This document shows, piece after piece, positions 1 through 9,799 of a stretch of 64,000 nt of DNA. Made by a program: the position numbers and the translations under genes. The notes beneath the pieces are model-generated. The model searched no databases and was not told where the DNA came from. It saw only the letters and a program-made list of their open reading frames with translations. Location of the stretch: NCBI RefSeq assembly GCF_964204645.1, contig NC_134034.1:5947414-6011413 (forward strand). Direction: 5' to 3'. Every line of letters starts with the position of its first letter. Position 1 is the first letter of the stretch. The DNA comes from Tubulanus polymorphus (Eukaryota > Nemertea > Palaeonemertea > Tubulaniformes > Tubulanidae).

Positions 1-228
1 AAACACAATAAAACTAAAACACATTTAGAAAATTTATTGAAATTAGAATATAAAGATGATACATTAGAAACTAAATTAGAAGAATTAAAGAATGAAAAAG
101 AAATATATAAATGTGATACATGTAATCAATCATTCAGTGAAAAAAGATATCATAAAGAACATTTAAAATCTAAAACTCATATTAGAAATATGAATAATGA
201 GTTAAATAATATAAAAAGTACCGAGTAA
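1..228 (+). CDS. C2H2 zinc-finger protein, C-terminal part
   Basis: Open in frame 1 from the first base of the window to a TAA at 226-228, so the N-terminus is outside. It is lysine- and glutamate-rich, with one C2H2 finger (CDTC, twelve residues, then HLKSKTH). The same style of finger begins the Polinton polymerase gene at 44485 and the zinc-finger/VLTF3 gene at 50856. It is probably a DNA- or nucleic-acid-binding protein of a related Polinton. The exact orthologue is not recognised. Confidence 0.5.
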   Translation, partial: KHNKTKTHLENLLKLEYKDDTLETKLEELKNEKEIYKCDTCNQSFSEKRYHKEHLKSKTHIRNMNNELNNIKSTE

Positions 229-278
229 TTAACGAGTTGAATAAAAAATATCAATTTTAATAGAAAAATTACTTATAA

Positions 279-356
279 ATGAATGAACAGATACTACAAT
301 TCAAAGATGATGTCGATTTAAATGAATTAGAAAAACTATTTTACAATAGGAAATAA
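279..356 (+). CDS. short ORF with Polinton-type start
   Basis: A 25-codon ORF begins at an ATG embedded in TATAAATG and ends with TAA. It is kept only because the start context matches the element's genes. It is probably the beginning of a longer gene broken by a frameshift, since coding-like composition continues to about 470 in other frames. No function can be assigned. Confidence 0.3.
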   Translation: MNEQILQFKDDVDLNELEKLFYNRK

Positions 357-480
357 TATTCCTAATTTTGATTAAAACTGCACGTTTCCATTTTCAAGTG
401 AAAATAGTACCGAATCAACCCAAAAAAAAGATCAAGCCCGAAACCGCCACCTCCTGTAGATACAAAACCACAGAAGTAGA

Positions 481-1385
481 CGACACAATCAACCAAGAAA
501 ATGTGGAGTATCTATTGGCGTTCGGGCAATTTTTCTAAACAATGTGATGGCTAGGCAGGGAAGATTGATATCACTAAAATTGTCCTTGTTTGGTAAAATT
601 TATAATATCGTAAATATATATGCCCCTAATAAAGATCGTGACAGAAAAGCATTCATACACAATATCGGCAATTATCCCAACATCAACCCAAATGAATATT
701 CAATAAAAGCTGGAGATTTTAACTGCATAGAAAGTCCCAAATTCGAGATTCAACATCTGATAACCAGAGCATACGAAGTGCGTCCGAAAAATTAGCAAAT
801 TGATACCAGCATCTGATAACCAGAGCATACGAAGTGCGTCCGAAAAATTAGCAAATTGATGCCAACAATACAAATTAGCAGATGCCTATAGATTGAAAAA
901 TCATGGCACACCAGCATTTTCTAGAGTAGCAAAACGGAACAATAATGTAAATAGGAAAGAATAGATCGATTTTATGTATCAGACACTATACAGCCAGACA
1001 TAGCGGAGGTGAGACATGTCAACTCCATTCACTCCGATCACAAGATCGTCGAATTAATCATTAACACTTCTCAAGTCAAACGCGGCAAAGGATACTGGCA
1101 TCTTAACAACGAACTACTTGAAGGCAAAACTCAAATACAACAATGATTTATAAAATTTGCTTCGGAACTCCGGAAAATTAAAAACAATCTTACGAAATCC
1201 TTAGAATCAGAATTATTCATTCTTGAAAAACTTTCTGATTTAGGGGTAAACACTAACCAAAATCAAATTGAATATCTTACCAAGCGTAACGATTTTGAAA
1301 TTGAAAAAAGCAAAAAGAGCAACTATTAGATCGAAAAATCAATGGCGAGAATTCGGGGAGAAAACAAGTACCTTCTTCGCAAATA
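481..1385 (+). pseudogene. LINE endonuclease-domain fragment
   Basis: Remnant of the apurinic-like endonuclease and linker of a non-LTR retrotransposon ORF2. Visible signatures are NIYAPN (about 616-633) and GDFNCIES (about 712-735), typical of the EN catalytic core, and further on a decayed stretch with IDRFYVSDTI, SDHKIVEL and KGYWHLNNELL (about 965-1115), the usual L1-like EN end. Stops and a local duplication (about 745-790 repeated at 810-860) break the frame. The catalytic N-terminal residues are absent, so it is dead. Confidence 0.7.
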
Positions 1386-1444
1386 ATGAAAAACTACGCA
1401 CTTAAGCGAATCACATACGGACTACGGTTGAAACAATCTAATCG

Positions 1445-1679
1445 CGGTTCCTGAACTTCGCTGAAAAAGCTGAATCACTGAAACGCTGAAACGCTGAAAT
1501 AAAAACGCTGAAATTTCAGGGAATTTCCGAAAAACGCCGAAATTTCAGGGAATTCCCGAAAAACGCTGAAATCGTGCTAGGTACCAACAATACACGTTTT
1601 GAAATATTTTCCGGGCCGGTGTCCGCTGCCGAGTCCTGAACCGTGTTTTAGTCTCTACCTTCGGTTACAGAGACATGCA
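1445..1679 (+). repeat. left TIR of the MULE-like element
   Basis: Begins CGGTTCCTGAACTTCGCTG. It is about 235 bp with few mismatches to the inverted right copy. It contains short internal tandem units built on GAAATTTCAGGGAATT and ends at the conserved CAGAGACATGC. Confidence 0.88.
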
Positions 1680-3589
1680 TGGACAGTATGTGTGGAGTAT
1701 ACTTCTAGAGGGCCACTTGTTGGACAAATTAATTCGCTTGAAATCCGGATTTTTAATGCATACAGGCAGCATAATGAGGAAAACCCATTCACAAACCGAC
1801 TTAAGCCAACTTAAACACTATGCTCAATATTCCCTGCAAGATGCAAAATATCTTATTTGAACGTTCATGTATAAAACATGCAGCAACTTTTCTTTTGTCA
1901 ACACGTTGATGGGCGACGGACTATGTCACTATGGTATTCTCTGAAGGAGGTAAATTAAATTTGACAGCTAGTTATATAAATGATGCAGCTTTTGGACAAA
2001 AGGGATCTAACTAAATTTCTTTTTAATTCGCTATGGAATGGAATGGAATGGATTGACGCCAATGGCATGCAGTAGGCCCCTACGTATGGGTCATACTGAT
2101 TAGCGTCAACCAATTAATCTAAATTGGGCTAACCATTCAACAACTGTGAATAATTTATTTGCTGTGGCGTGATAATAATTAGTTTTTTTGAAGAAATGAC
2201 ATACCAACTGTTAGAAAAATGTACCGATTCTTATTTTTAGACTACTACTGAATCTATAAAAGGAGGAGTCATAGACAAAGTTGATTTGCTTAGCTGGTGA
2301 CACTTCTTGTCAAGTACATCATCTCAAGTACTGGGTGTTTTGTAAGTTTAATTTCAGTATTTATTTACTAAGTGCTGTTCTCTCGGACCTCAGTGCTTTC
2401 AAACTAGGCCCACCCCATAGGCTATATAGTCCAGGGTGCATTAGCCACTATTCTTTTATATCTGACTAAAATGCACCTTTTTCTATTTTTAGATTCAGGC
2501 TTAGAATGTGCAAATTTTTTGAGATACTGAGAAATCAGATGGCACCAGTAAACTTCAACTGCGAAATTTGCAGCAGGATAGCTGAACGACACAATTTTTA
2601 AAAATAAAATGGCTATTCGAATGCTATTTCAATAATAACTTGATTCAACCTGAGAGAAATAAGTCAATTGCGGATGTACAGTACACCCACTTTTCTTCCC
2701 TGTTTCCTGGTACCAAATTTTTAGTCTTAAGCTAAGCGATATTCTAAGGTATACTAGTGGATTTCATTAGAATATGAAGCAATGGAACCAGAATTCTAGC
2801 CAGAGTTAAGCGAACTATTGATTCTGATATAATGTAAGAACTGATTTCCTTTGTGTACTCTTGCAGAATGTGTTATGTTTTATTTCAAGCTGTTAAATAA
2901 TATAGTTAGACAAATGTCCAATTATTGGATCTTTCTTGTTGACTTGTTTAATTTTGTGAGTTAAGAGTTCCAGTCAATCCACAATGTGCAGTGCCTAGCC
3001 TTCATCTACACTAAAGCCAAGCCTGTGTATGGGAAAAAAAATATCGTTCGACTCCTATAGGCCAGACACATCAAAGCATGCAATACATTGCAGATAGTAG
3101 TCTCCGGCAAGTCGAAAGAGAAAGTAAACCAGGTTTTACCCCGTACCCTACCCGGGAACCAAAGACACTTAAAGATTCCTTCCTCCTTGTAGAAATTGTA
3201 GAAATATGGCACCCAATTGTAGCAATGCTAAGTACAGTATACTATGACGGTTGAACCTTTCTTAACGAATTTCAATGACACCGAAAATAGAATCAAAATA
3301 ATCATTAGTTCCATGCTAGCACTTAATTTGGGTTATCAGGTTCAGCCTAACTGTACTTTCATTCAGCTACTACTTGTATGAGACTTGGCAATGATAAATT
3401 GCAAGAAATCACCAAACATAAGAAAAAATATTGTGAATTAATATTACTGTGATTAAGAATTTATTCAAATGAAGTGATAACTTCATTGTTAGATCGTACC
3501 GGTATATGCACATAAAACTATGGCAAAAAACACATCTAACAATCCACGCAATCCGCAATCGATCAAGTCGATCATGACGACGACCTTAA

Positions 3590-3817
3590 GGCATGTCTCT
3601 GTAACCGAAGGTAGAGCATAAAACACGGTTCAGGACTCGTCAGCAGACACCGGCCCGGAAAAAAATTTCAAAATGTGTATTGTCGGTACCTAGCACGATT
3701 TCAGCGTTTTTCGGGAATTCCCTGAAATTTCGGCGTTTTTCGGAAATTCCCTGAAATTTCAGCGTTTTTATTTCAGCTTTTCAGTGTTTCAGCTTTTTCA
3801 GCGAAGTTCAGGAACCG
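3590..3817 (-). repeat. right TIR of the MULE-like element
   Basis: Inverted partner of 1445-1679. It is slightly shorter because one GAAACGCT unit is missing. The outer 28 bases are identical to the left end. Confidence 0.88.
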
Positions 3818-3837
3818 ATCTAATCGCTCAATTTTGG

Positions 3838-4110
3838 AAAAATAGTCATTACCTTTGCACATCAATTTTTCCTACTTATTAAATAATCATTGATGAACAC
3901 CTTTTTCGAAAGTCTTGAATCTTCTAACTGCACAAAGTGGTTCCAATATTTGATCATGTTTATCCAGCAGTGAATTTCTATGGGTCTCACTCCAAGATCT
4001 CCTATAATTGCTAATTTTGGGGCAAATTTATGTACACCAAGGTAGTAACGGAGAGCTTTTATCTGGATACTGATCCACAGCTAGATTTTCGTAGTAACTG
4101 AAAATGTTTC
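3838..4110 (-). pseudogene. LINE ORF2 C-terminal fragment
   Basis: On the minus strand the translation gives LGVHKFAPKLAIIGDLG followed by a run ending KKVFINDY. This pattern is common in the C-terminal region of invertebrate non-LTR ORF2 proteins (fragment-level resemblance only). It has stops and no RT core. It lies immediately beyond the right target duplication of the MULE-like element, in opposite orientation to the LINE fragment on the left. Confidence 0.5.
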
Positions 4111-4770
4111 GTAGTATTTAGAAATGTTCTTAATGGTGTTTCCGTATGCGTGGGGGTTACGTTAAAGCCGTCAGACAAGAACGTACTAGTAGTAAGAATT
4201 ACGAAAGTTCTTGTTTGATGCTTTCATCTACCAACGCAAACCATAAATCAGTCTATAAACAACAATTCTTTCTCGGTTCTTCTGCTGTGAGATCTGGCAA
4301 ACATTCAGAAAATCTTTATATAAAACTTTTAAATAGTTGGAACCATATTTGGTTGGGTCGGAACAATGGAGTGTATTTATAATGAGGCTCGTGAAGGGAT
4401 CACGCTGATACTTGATGATATTCCCGGCTACTTTCCGTAAAAGGAAAAACCGGAAGTTTAGGAAGATGTGGTTGTTTTGCTTATCCTGTATTAAAATAGA
4501 ATTAGTTAAATTGTAGATAAAATAATTAGTATAAGTATTTCAAATAATTTAAGAATTGATAATCAATCACAATGTATTCCGAATCGTAGTTAATTATAAT
4601 AATTAAAAAAGAAACAATGAATTTGTACTGTAATTAGAAAAGAAAACAAAGTTTTGAAAATATATTTAATTTGAGTAATCTAGATGTTGTTTAAGAACAA
4701 ATTGTTAATAATCGCTAATGTTTTAGAAAAATTAATTTGTGTTAAATGTTAAAACTAGCTGTCTGAAGTT
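4111..4770. other. no gene recognised
   Basis: Unremarkable AT-rich DNA. The one open stretch (4146-4382, +) has no recognisable domain and no conserved context. Confidence 0.5.
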
Positions 4771-4779
4771 TCTGCTGTC

Positions 4780-5290
4780 TGTATGCGCTCGTTGGTAATT
4801 CACAGACAATAGCTGCTCTCTCAACGACTAGCAAGGAGTGAGTAAATCACAACGCGTCATGACAGGAGGGTTTGAAGGAAAAAGTTAGTTTAGCAAATCA
4901 GTTTTGAAAATAATTTTAGATCAGCGAATCATTAAGGCCAAATTCTATATGACCAAAACAGTCATGACAGTAAGGTTGCTGCTCCTTGCCAAAAGTCGAG
5001 TGGGAGAGTCGGTATTTTAAGAATGCCGATTCTTTCTATAAAAGGGACCCGCATCTTGAGAGAGCAGTCAATCGCGAGAATCTGTACCTTAGTAAGACGA
5101 GTGTCGACAGCAGGACAGGAGAAGCTTCGGAACGATAGGGATTCATATACAATAGGGATTAGGAAAATCATTCTTTGTTCAAGGTAAATAAAATATATTA
5201 TCTTCAATATTATCATCCGGTATTTCAATTTATTCATTCGGATTTGTGCACGGACACGTTCTCTCGCCAGGGCCTTACTCAAGTATTTTA
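4780..5290 (+). repeat. possible solo LTR
   Basis: The stretch has an LTR-like layout: a TATAAAAGGG box at about 5037-5046, a GC-richer leader, and AATAAA near 5187, followed by TGTGCACGGACACG. The terminal repeats and a second LTR were not found, so this is a guess from promoter and polyadenylation layout. Confidence 0.25.
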
Positions 5291-5300
5291 TAGATAACGA

Positions 5301-5700
5301 TTAAAGAGAGGATTGTGACCGGCGTATCAATACTCTCGATGGCTTGAAAATTTTTAAAACCCCATACTTCAGATGAATACATGAGAATAGGAGAAATGCA
5401 TGTGTTAAATACTCTCGAATAACAGTCATACGAGGCATCGGGATATTTCGTATCATACCCCCAAGGGCTCGTTGCCCAGACGCTGCACGATGTTCTGTTA
5501 TGGTATCAAGATCGAGGTTTTCATCGAAAATTACTCCCAAATATTCATATTTATCCATGTATTCCAAAATGTTGTCTTCAATAGTAAAACCATGGTTTGA
5601 TCTAGCCACGTTTTATTTTCTAAAGTGTATAATTTGAGATTTGGAGAAGTTTATAGAAACGCGCCATTTGTTACACTAGGTTTCAACACATTGGATCATT
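5301..5700 (-). pseudogene. LINE reverse transcriptase fragment (fingers-to-thumb)
   Basis: Minus-strand reading shows KWRVSINFSKSQIIHF, then a break, then YLGVIFDENLDLD and a basic region. This is the usual order just after the catalytic FADD box of LINE reverse transcriptases, where KW..N..K..I..F is followed by YLGV. The catalytic box itself is missing. A BEL/Pao LTR begins directly at its 5' edge. Confidence 0.65.
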
Positions 5701-5702
5701 TG

Positions 5703-5923
5703 TGTCGGGAATTGTTACGTCATGTCAGTTACCAGTAACGCACTCCCCTCAGTTCAGGTAACCCCGCCTATGTAAGCCGCGCATGAATTTATGCTGTATT
5801 GTGTAGAGAAATAAATTAGAGTTTACTTAGTCACCATACATACTGGTCGTTGTTCACCTCTCCGGCGGTCTTCATGCTTTTACTCAGCACCTGGAACATT
5901 TAATGTGGCAATCTTAGCCCACA
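5703..5923 (+). repeat. BEL/Pao 5' LTR
   Basis: Starts TGTCGGGAATTG, ends TTAGCCCACA, and is followed at once by a primer-binding-like sequence and a gag start. It contains AATAAA near 5811. The matching 3' LTR is not in the window. Confidence 0.7.
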
Positions 5924-5944
5924 TTTTGGTGCCGTGACGAGGAT
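5924..5944 (+). other. BEL/Pao primer-binding site region
   Basis: TGGTGCCGTGACGAGGAT directly after the LTR is the sequence style found at the tRNA primer site of BEL/Pao elements. Confidence 0.65.
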
Positions 5945-5973
5945 ATACAAGCAGTAAATTCGGAAACTCAGAG

Positions 5974-6440
5974 ATGCCGTCGAAAGAAGAAATAATTCGA
6001 AATGCGCAAATTTGACGGATGACGACACTTTTTGATCAGGTGAGGGAGTTACTTCATTCGGAAAGTGACGAAAGCCTAGTCAAATTGTCTGGCTTCATAA
6101 CTAGAATACGTACAAAATTGGAAGTTATCGCGGGATATGATTCGGGACTGATTGCGAACGCGGAGTTAGGGAAACTCGAAGACCTCGTGTGTGAAACCGA
6201 TGAGTAAATGAACTATCAACCTTCATCGGTCACCTCAAACGGAAAAAGAATAAAATCTAACCGACAACGCGTATGAAACCGAGCAACAAAACAATGCGAA
6301 AAGACCGATCCAGTTGCCGAAGTTATCTTTGCCAACATTCGATGGCGAGATTCTGAAATGGTAAACGTTCTTCAATGAATTTTTCTCGGCAGTTTTCAGG
6401 TGGAAATAGGTCAGATGGCATGAAAATCGACTGTGGCTGA
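5974..6440 (+). pseudogene. BEL/Pao gag, N-terminal part (DUF1759 region)
   Basis: An ATG at 5974 opens a gag-like frame (PSKEEIIRNAQI). It is interrupted by one in-frame TGA at 6013 and runs on in the same frame to 6207 with a helical stretch (FDQVRELLHSESDESLVKLS). In another frame at about 6300-6395 there is QLPKLSLPTFDGEILKW followed by FFNEF, the family signature of the gag DUF1759 domain. Everything after about 6440 is lost. It is clearly non-functional. Confidence 0.75.
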
Positions 6441-7362
6441 GTAGATCAGGCGTTGATGTTTCAAAGGGTGTAGCCACAATGCTCGGATCATCGGGGTAGA
6501 CAAATTATAAGAAGATAAACGAAAACTTCACCTCGTTGATCGTCAGTTGATTTTGCTGTATTTTTTTCACCTGGATAAATCAACACATCATTCAGTTCAA
6601 AATCTGTGTTCAGTAGAATTTCTTTCAATAAAATGAAAATTTATTTCACTAATTTTATATGTTCAAGATTGAATTTGAAATGATCTCAAAAACAGAGAAC
6701 GCATTCTTCAGAAATTTAGAAAATCCTAAACTCATAATCAAATTCTGTGAAGTCAGTTAAAGCCTTTTGCTCGAAACAAGCCGAGTGCTCAGGTGGCTGA
6801 CATTCAATTCCTCGATGTCCTATAATGCCGAGTACGATGGAGTTTACAAACTGAAAAACATTGAGCTGTGTGGGTGTAATTTGGATAAGTCAGCAATATA
6901 ATGACCGCCCTGCCCCGCTGCATCTGAGACATAAACAAGTTAGACTGTATCGCTTCGATGCTTTGACAAACAGACTCCTAAAGAAAGATGACCTGCCAAA
7001 TCAAATGTAAATTAAGAAAGAAAACATAAAATTAATTGATCAATCAATGCATCTTGCGTCTTCGAAAGAATTTTCCAGAAATATTTCTGGCCAACACCAG
7101 CCTCGACACGAGATTTTTTTAAAGTTGATGTAACTCTCACCAGGGGACCATATCTTCGGTATCCTCAAAGCCATTTTGATTAGGCTTGGTACATCAGTAC
7201 TTTTAACGTGGCAGCCTTTATGGATCCACATATCCAGCATATTGTTGAAACAGGTTGTGCTTCGATGAAATCTTTTTTACGCTTCCCAGTGCGACATATG
7301 AACCAGTTAAGCAGAAACCCGTTATCGCTACTATGCAGCTATGTTTCAATATTTCAATTCTA
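6441..7362. other. no gene recognised
   Basis: No ORF with recognisable motifs. AT-rich unique sequence up to the (TTCG)n tail of the next LINE. Confidence 0.5.
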
Positions 7363-7455
7363 TTGAATGAACGAACGAACGAACGAACGAACGAACGAAC
7401 GAACGAACGAACGAACGAACGAACGAACGAACGAACGAACGAACGAACGAATGAA
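7363..7455 (-). repeat. (TTCG)n microsatellite, LINE 3' tail
   Basis: More than twenty tandem copies of GAAC/GTTC. On the minus strand it follows directly after AATAAAGCATTCA, so it reads as the 3'-terminal tandem tail of the LINE at 7456-9250. Confidence 0.85.
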
Positions 7456-9250
7456 TGCTTTATTCTCTCAATTTACAAATAAGTGATATACGCACATCAA
7501 TACAATTCGAGAAAAGGACATCTCCAAGCCGGGGGCTGTACCATAAGGGGAGATGCCCTGTAACTATTATATAATAATGAATACTATTATAATGAAGTAA
7601 TGATAATAATAATATTAATGATAATAATAATAATGACGACGACGACGGTCATATTAATGGTAATAACAAACATAATTATCATAATCAGTAATAGCACATA
7701 GTGAACAACAATAAATCGTTTTCGAGAAAGACAGTGATGAGGGAATTGCTGTTATTTCTATCGAGGTTTCTCTATATAATTAATTGTAGTTATCCAAGGT
7801 TTGTTTCTTGAATAGATACGAAAGAGATTTGATGCTAGATGACGTACGAAGACAGTCGGCAGCGTTGTGCCAGGTGCGTGGCATCTGAGCAAGAAATGAT
7901 TTGCTATAAAGTTTTGTATTTATGAAATGCAGCTCTGGGATAATTTAGTTGTCTGGTGTATGGTGATGGAAGTTTGAGTTCTGCTGAAAGATATTTTGTA
8001 ATGGAATTGGGAGCTTGTTGATAGTGTATCGATATCCAAGTTTTATAATCTCTAAGTTAATTAGATCTTGAAATTTAAGGATTTTTTATTTTCAAAAAAT
8101 AGTATCTGTGGAGGCATTATATGACGCGTTATCTATAAGTCGTATTGCTTTCTTTCTGAATTGTGAATATGGTTTTACATTGGCAGGACGGCAACATAGG
8201 ACCCCATATAATAAGTGCGTAGGTAAGGTGTGTTTGAATATAACTCGTATACAGAAGTCTTTTCGACCAACTTGGAATAAGATATAAATTTTTGTTAAGC
8301 TTATTTACCAACCGTTTAACATGATGGTCCCAATTTAAACTGTCATCAATCCATAATCCAAGAAATTTGGAGGATTTATCCAATTTAAGAATTTCACTGC
8401 CGAAACATATCTGCAAATTTGATTTCTATAATGTTGTTTTCTTTTGTCTCAAATTATATACATTTTGTTTTATCGATATTAAGGGTAAGCTTGTTAGCGT
8501 TGAACCAATCACTTGTTTAGATCATATTTGGTGTTGTATATTAGTGAGTTGATATTTCTGTTGGAAATTAATAAGTTTGTGTCATCTGCAAAGGAGATAG
8601 CTTTAGCATAACGTATATTTCAGTGAAGATCATTGACGTAGATTAGAAAAAACAAAGGCCCTAAGACCTTGAGGTACACCGAAATTAACTTCTTTATCGG
8701 TAGAATATTCATCGTCATATTTAACAAACATTTTACGATTAGTGAGATATGGTCTAAACCAATTGTAAGCATAACCTCTGATACCATAGAACGATAATTT
8801 ATATAGTAATATATCAAGAGAGTCAAAAGCCTTGAACAAGTCTAGGAAAAGTCGTTGGGAGCTAACACCCTTTTCCAGATTTTGTATTACGTTGCCAATA
8901 AATTCGGTAATAGCATGGCTAGTTTAATGATTCGATCTAAATCTGTACTGACTGATATTAAGAATTTTATGCGTACTCAAAATTTGATAGAGTCTATGTA
9001 CTAATTTTTAAAGTATTTTTGATAATACTAGGAGTAAGGAGATAGGTCTATAGTTGTTTAGCAGCTCCTTATTTCCAGTTTTGAAAAGAGGAATTACCTT
9101 TGAGATTTTCCTGCTATCCGGGAATTAACGCTCTTGGAGTGATTTGTTACACAGTATGGTTAATGGCTGTGTTATGCTAGTCGATGTGAGTAAGGATTTT
9201 ATTACTGAGTAAATCATTGACTCGATGAATTCACCACTATAGTTCCATAA
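7456..9250 (-). pseudogene. 5'-truncated LINE reverse transcriptase with 3' UTR
   Basis: On the minus strand, from high to low coordinates: NYRPISLL (about 9040), the catalytic region start KAFDSLDILLYKLSFYGIRG (8770-8835), NFGVPQG and FLIYVNDL (about 8630-8690), then KFLGLWIDDSLNWDHHVKRL (about 8310-8370). Frames shift several times and there are stops. A 3' UTR of several hundred bases follows and ends in AATAAA plus the (TTCG)n tail. This is the standard RT motif order. The endonuclease and ORF1 are missing. Confidence 0.85.
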
Positions 9251-9455
9251 TCACTATATCCTATGGTAATTTTGCCATAAAAACCACAGGGGCTCCAGTG
9301 GCGGATCCAGGGAACAAAATCTGGGTACAGCTCGAAGTACTAGAATGAGGCAAGCCTCGAATGCCCCCCGCCTGAAATTCACCGCCACGCGAAAGTTACA
9401 GGGTTTGTGGTAAATGCGTTAGAAATATCGAGGCAACAATTATTTCTATCTATTT

Positions 9456-9760
9456 CCTCTAGGCTGTTAACGTCGTTTTTCATGTCGGCCCCCTGGTGGC
9501 CATAATTTGAACCGAATCGACCCAATTATAAATTGGGTTCTGGCTCAGTGATATCCTACTTGTGCACCAAGTTTGAAATTATTCGGTCACCAATTGCGGC
9601 CCCTAGGCTGTTAACATCGTTTTTCATGTCGGCCCCTGGTGGCCATGATTTGAATCAACCCAATTTAAATGGGGTTCTGGCCCTAGTGACACCCTACTTG
9701 TGTACCAAGTTTGGAAACAGTCGGTCAATGATTGCGGCCTCTAGGCTGTAAACGTCACTT
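9456..9760. repeat. tandem duplication, about 145-bp unit
   Basis: Two diverged tandem copies each contain CTAGGCTGT, CATGTCGGCCCCTGGTGGCC, a TTGGGTTCTGGC-like core and CTACTTGTGYACCAAGTTTG. A partial third start is at about 9745. No coding potential is evident. Confidence 0.75.
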
Positions 9761-9799
9761 GCAGCGGCGTATTCAAACGGGGGTCAATCTATATGCCCC

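Larger units (their letters stand above)
1..480 (+). mobile_element. Polinton-family remnant (cut by window edge)
   Basis: AT-rich block that stands out from the following DNA. It contains the end of a zinc-finger ORF, then a copy of the motif GAGTAATTAACGAGTTGA (about 222-241), which recurs three times in each arm of the palindromic Polinton derivative at 39.75 kb, then a TAAATG gene start like those of the full Polinton at 44.4 kb. No terminal repeat is visible. The right border is approximate, where base composition changes and a LINE fragment begins. Confidence 0.6.
1445..3817. mobile_element. long-TIR non-autonomous DNA element (MULE-like)
   Basis: A 2373-bp element is bounded by long terminal inverted repeats and flanked on both sides by the identical 9-bp sequence ATCTAATCG (1436-1444 and 3818-3826), a clear target-site duplication. 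Long TIRs plus 9-bp duplications are characteristic of Mutator-like elements. That class assignment is by inference, because no transposase is recognisable inside. The internal 1.9 kb (1680-3589) has no convincing ORF. It sits between two LINE fragments. Confidence 0.8.

Noticed and set aside
4146-4382. 78-codon plus-strand ORF
   Set aside because: No domain, no splice context and composition like the neighbouring non-coding DNA.
5703-6440. The BEL/Pao gag at 5.7 kb and the integrase tail at 62.7 kb as one element
   Set aside because: Opposite strands, 57 kb apart and separated by unrelated insertions, with no shared LTR seen.
7255-7482. ORF encoding an NERT repeat protein
   Set aside because: It is a translation of the GAAC microsatellite, not a gene.
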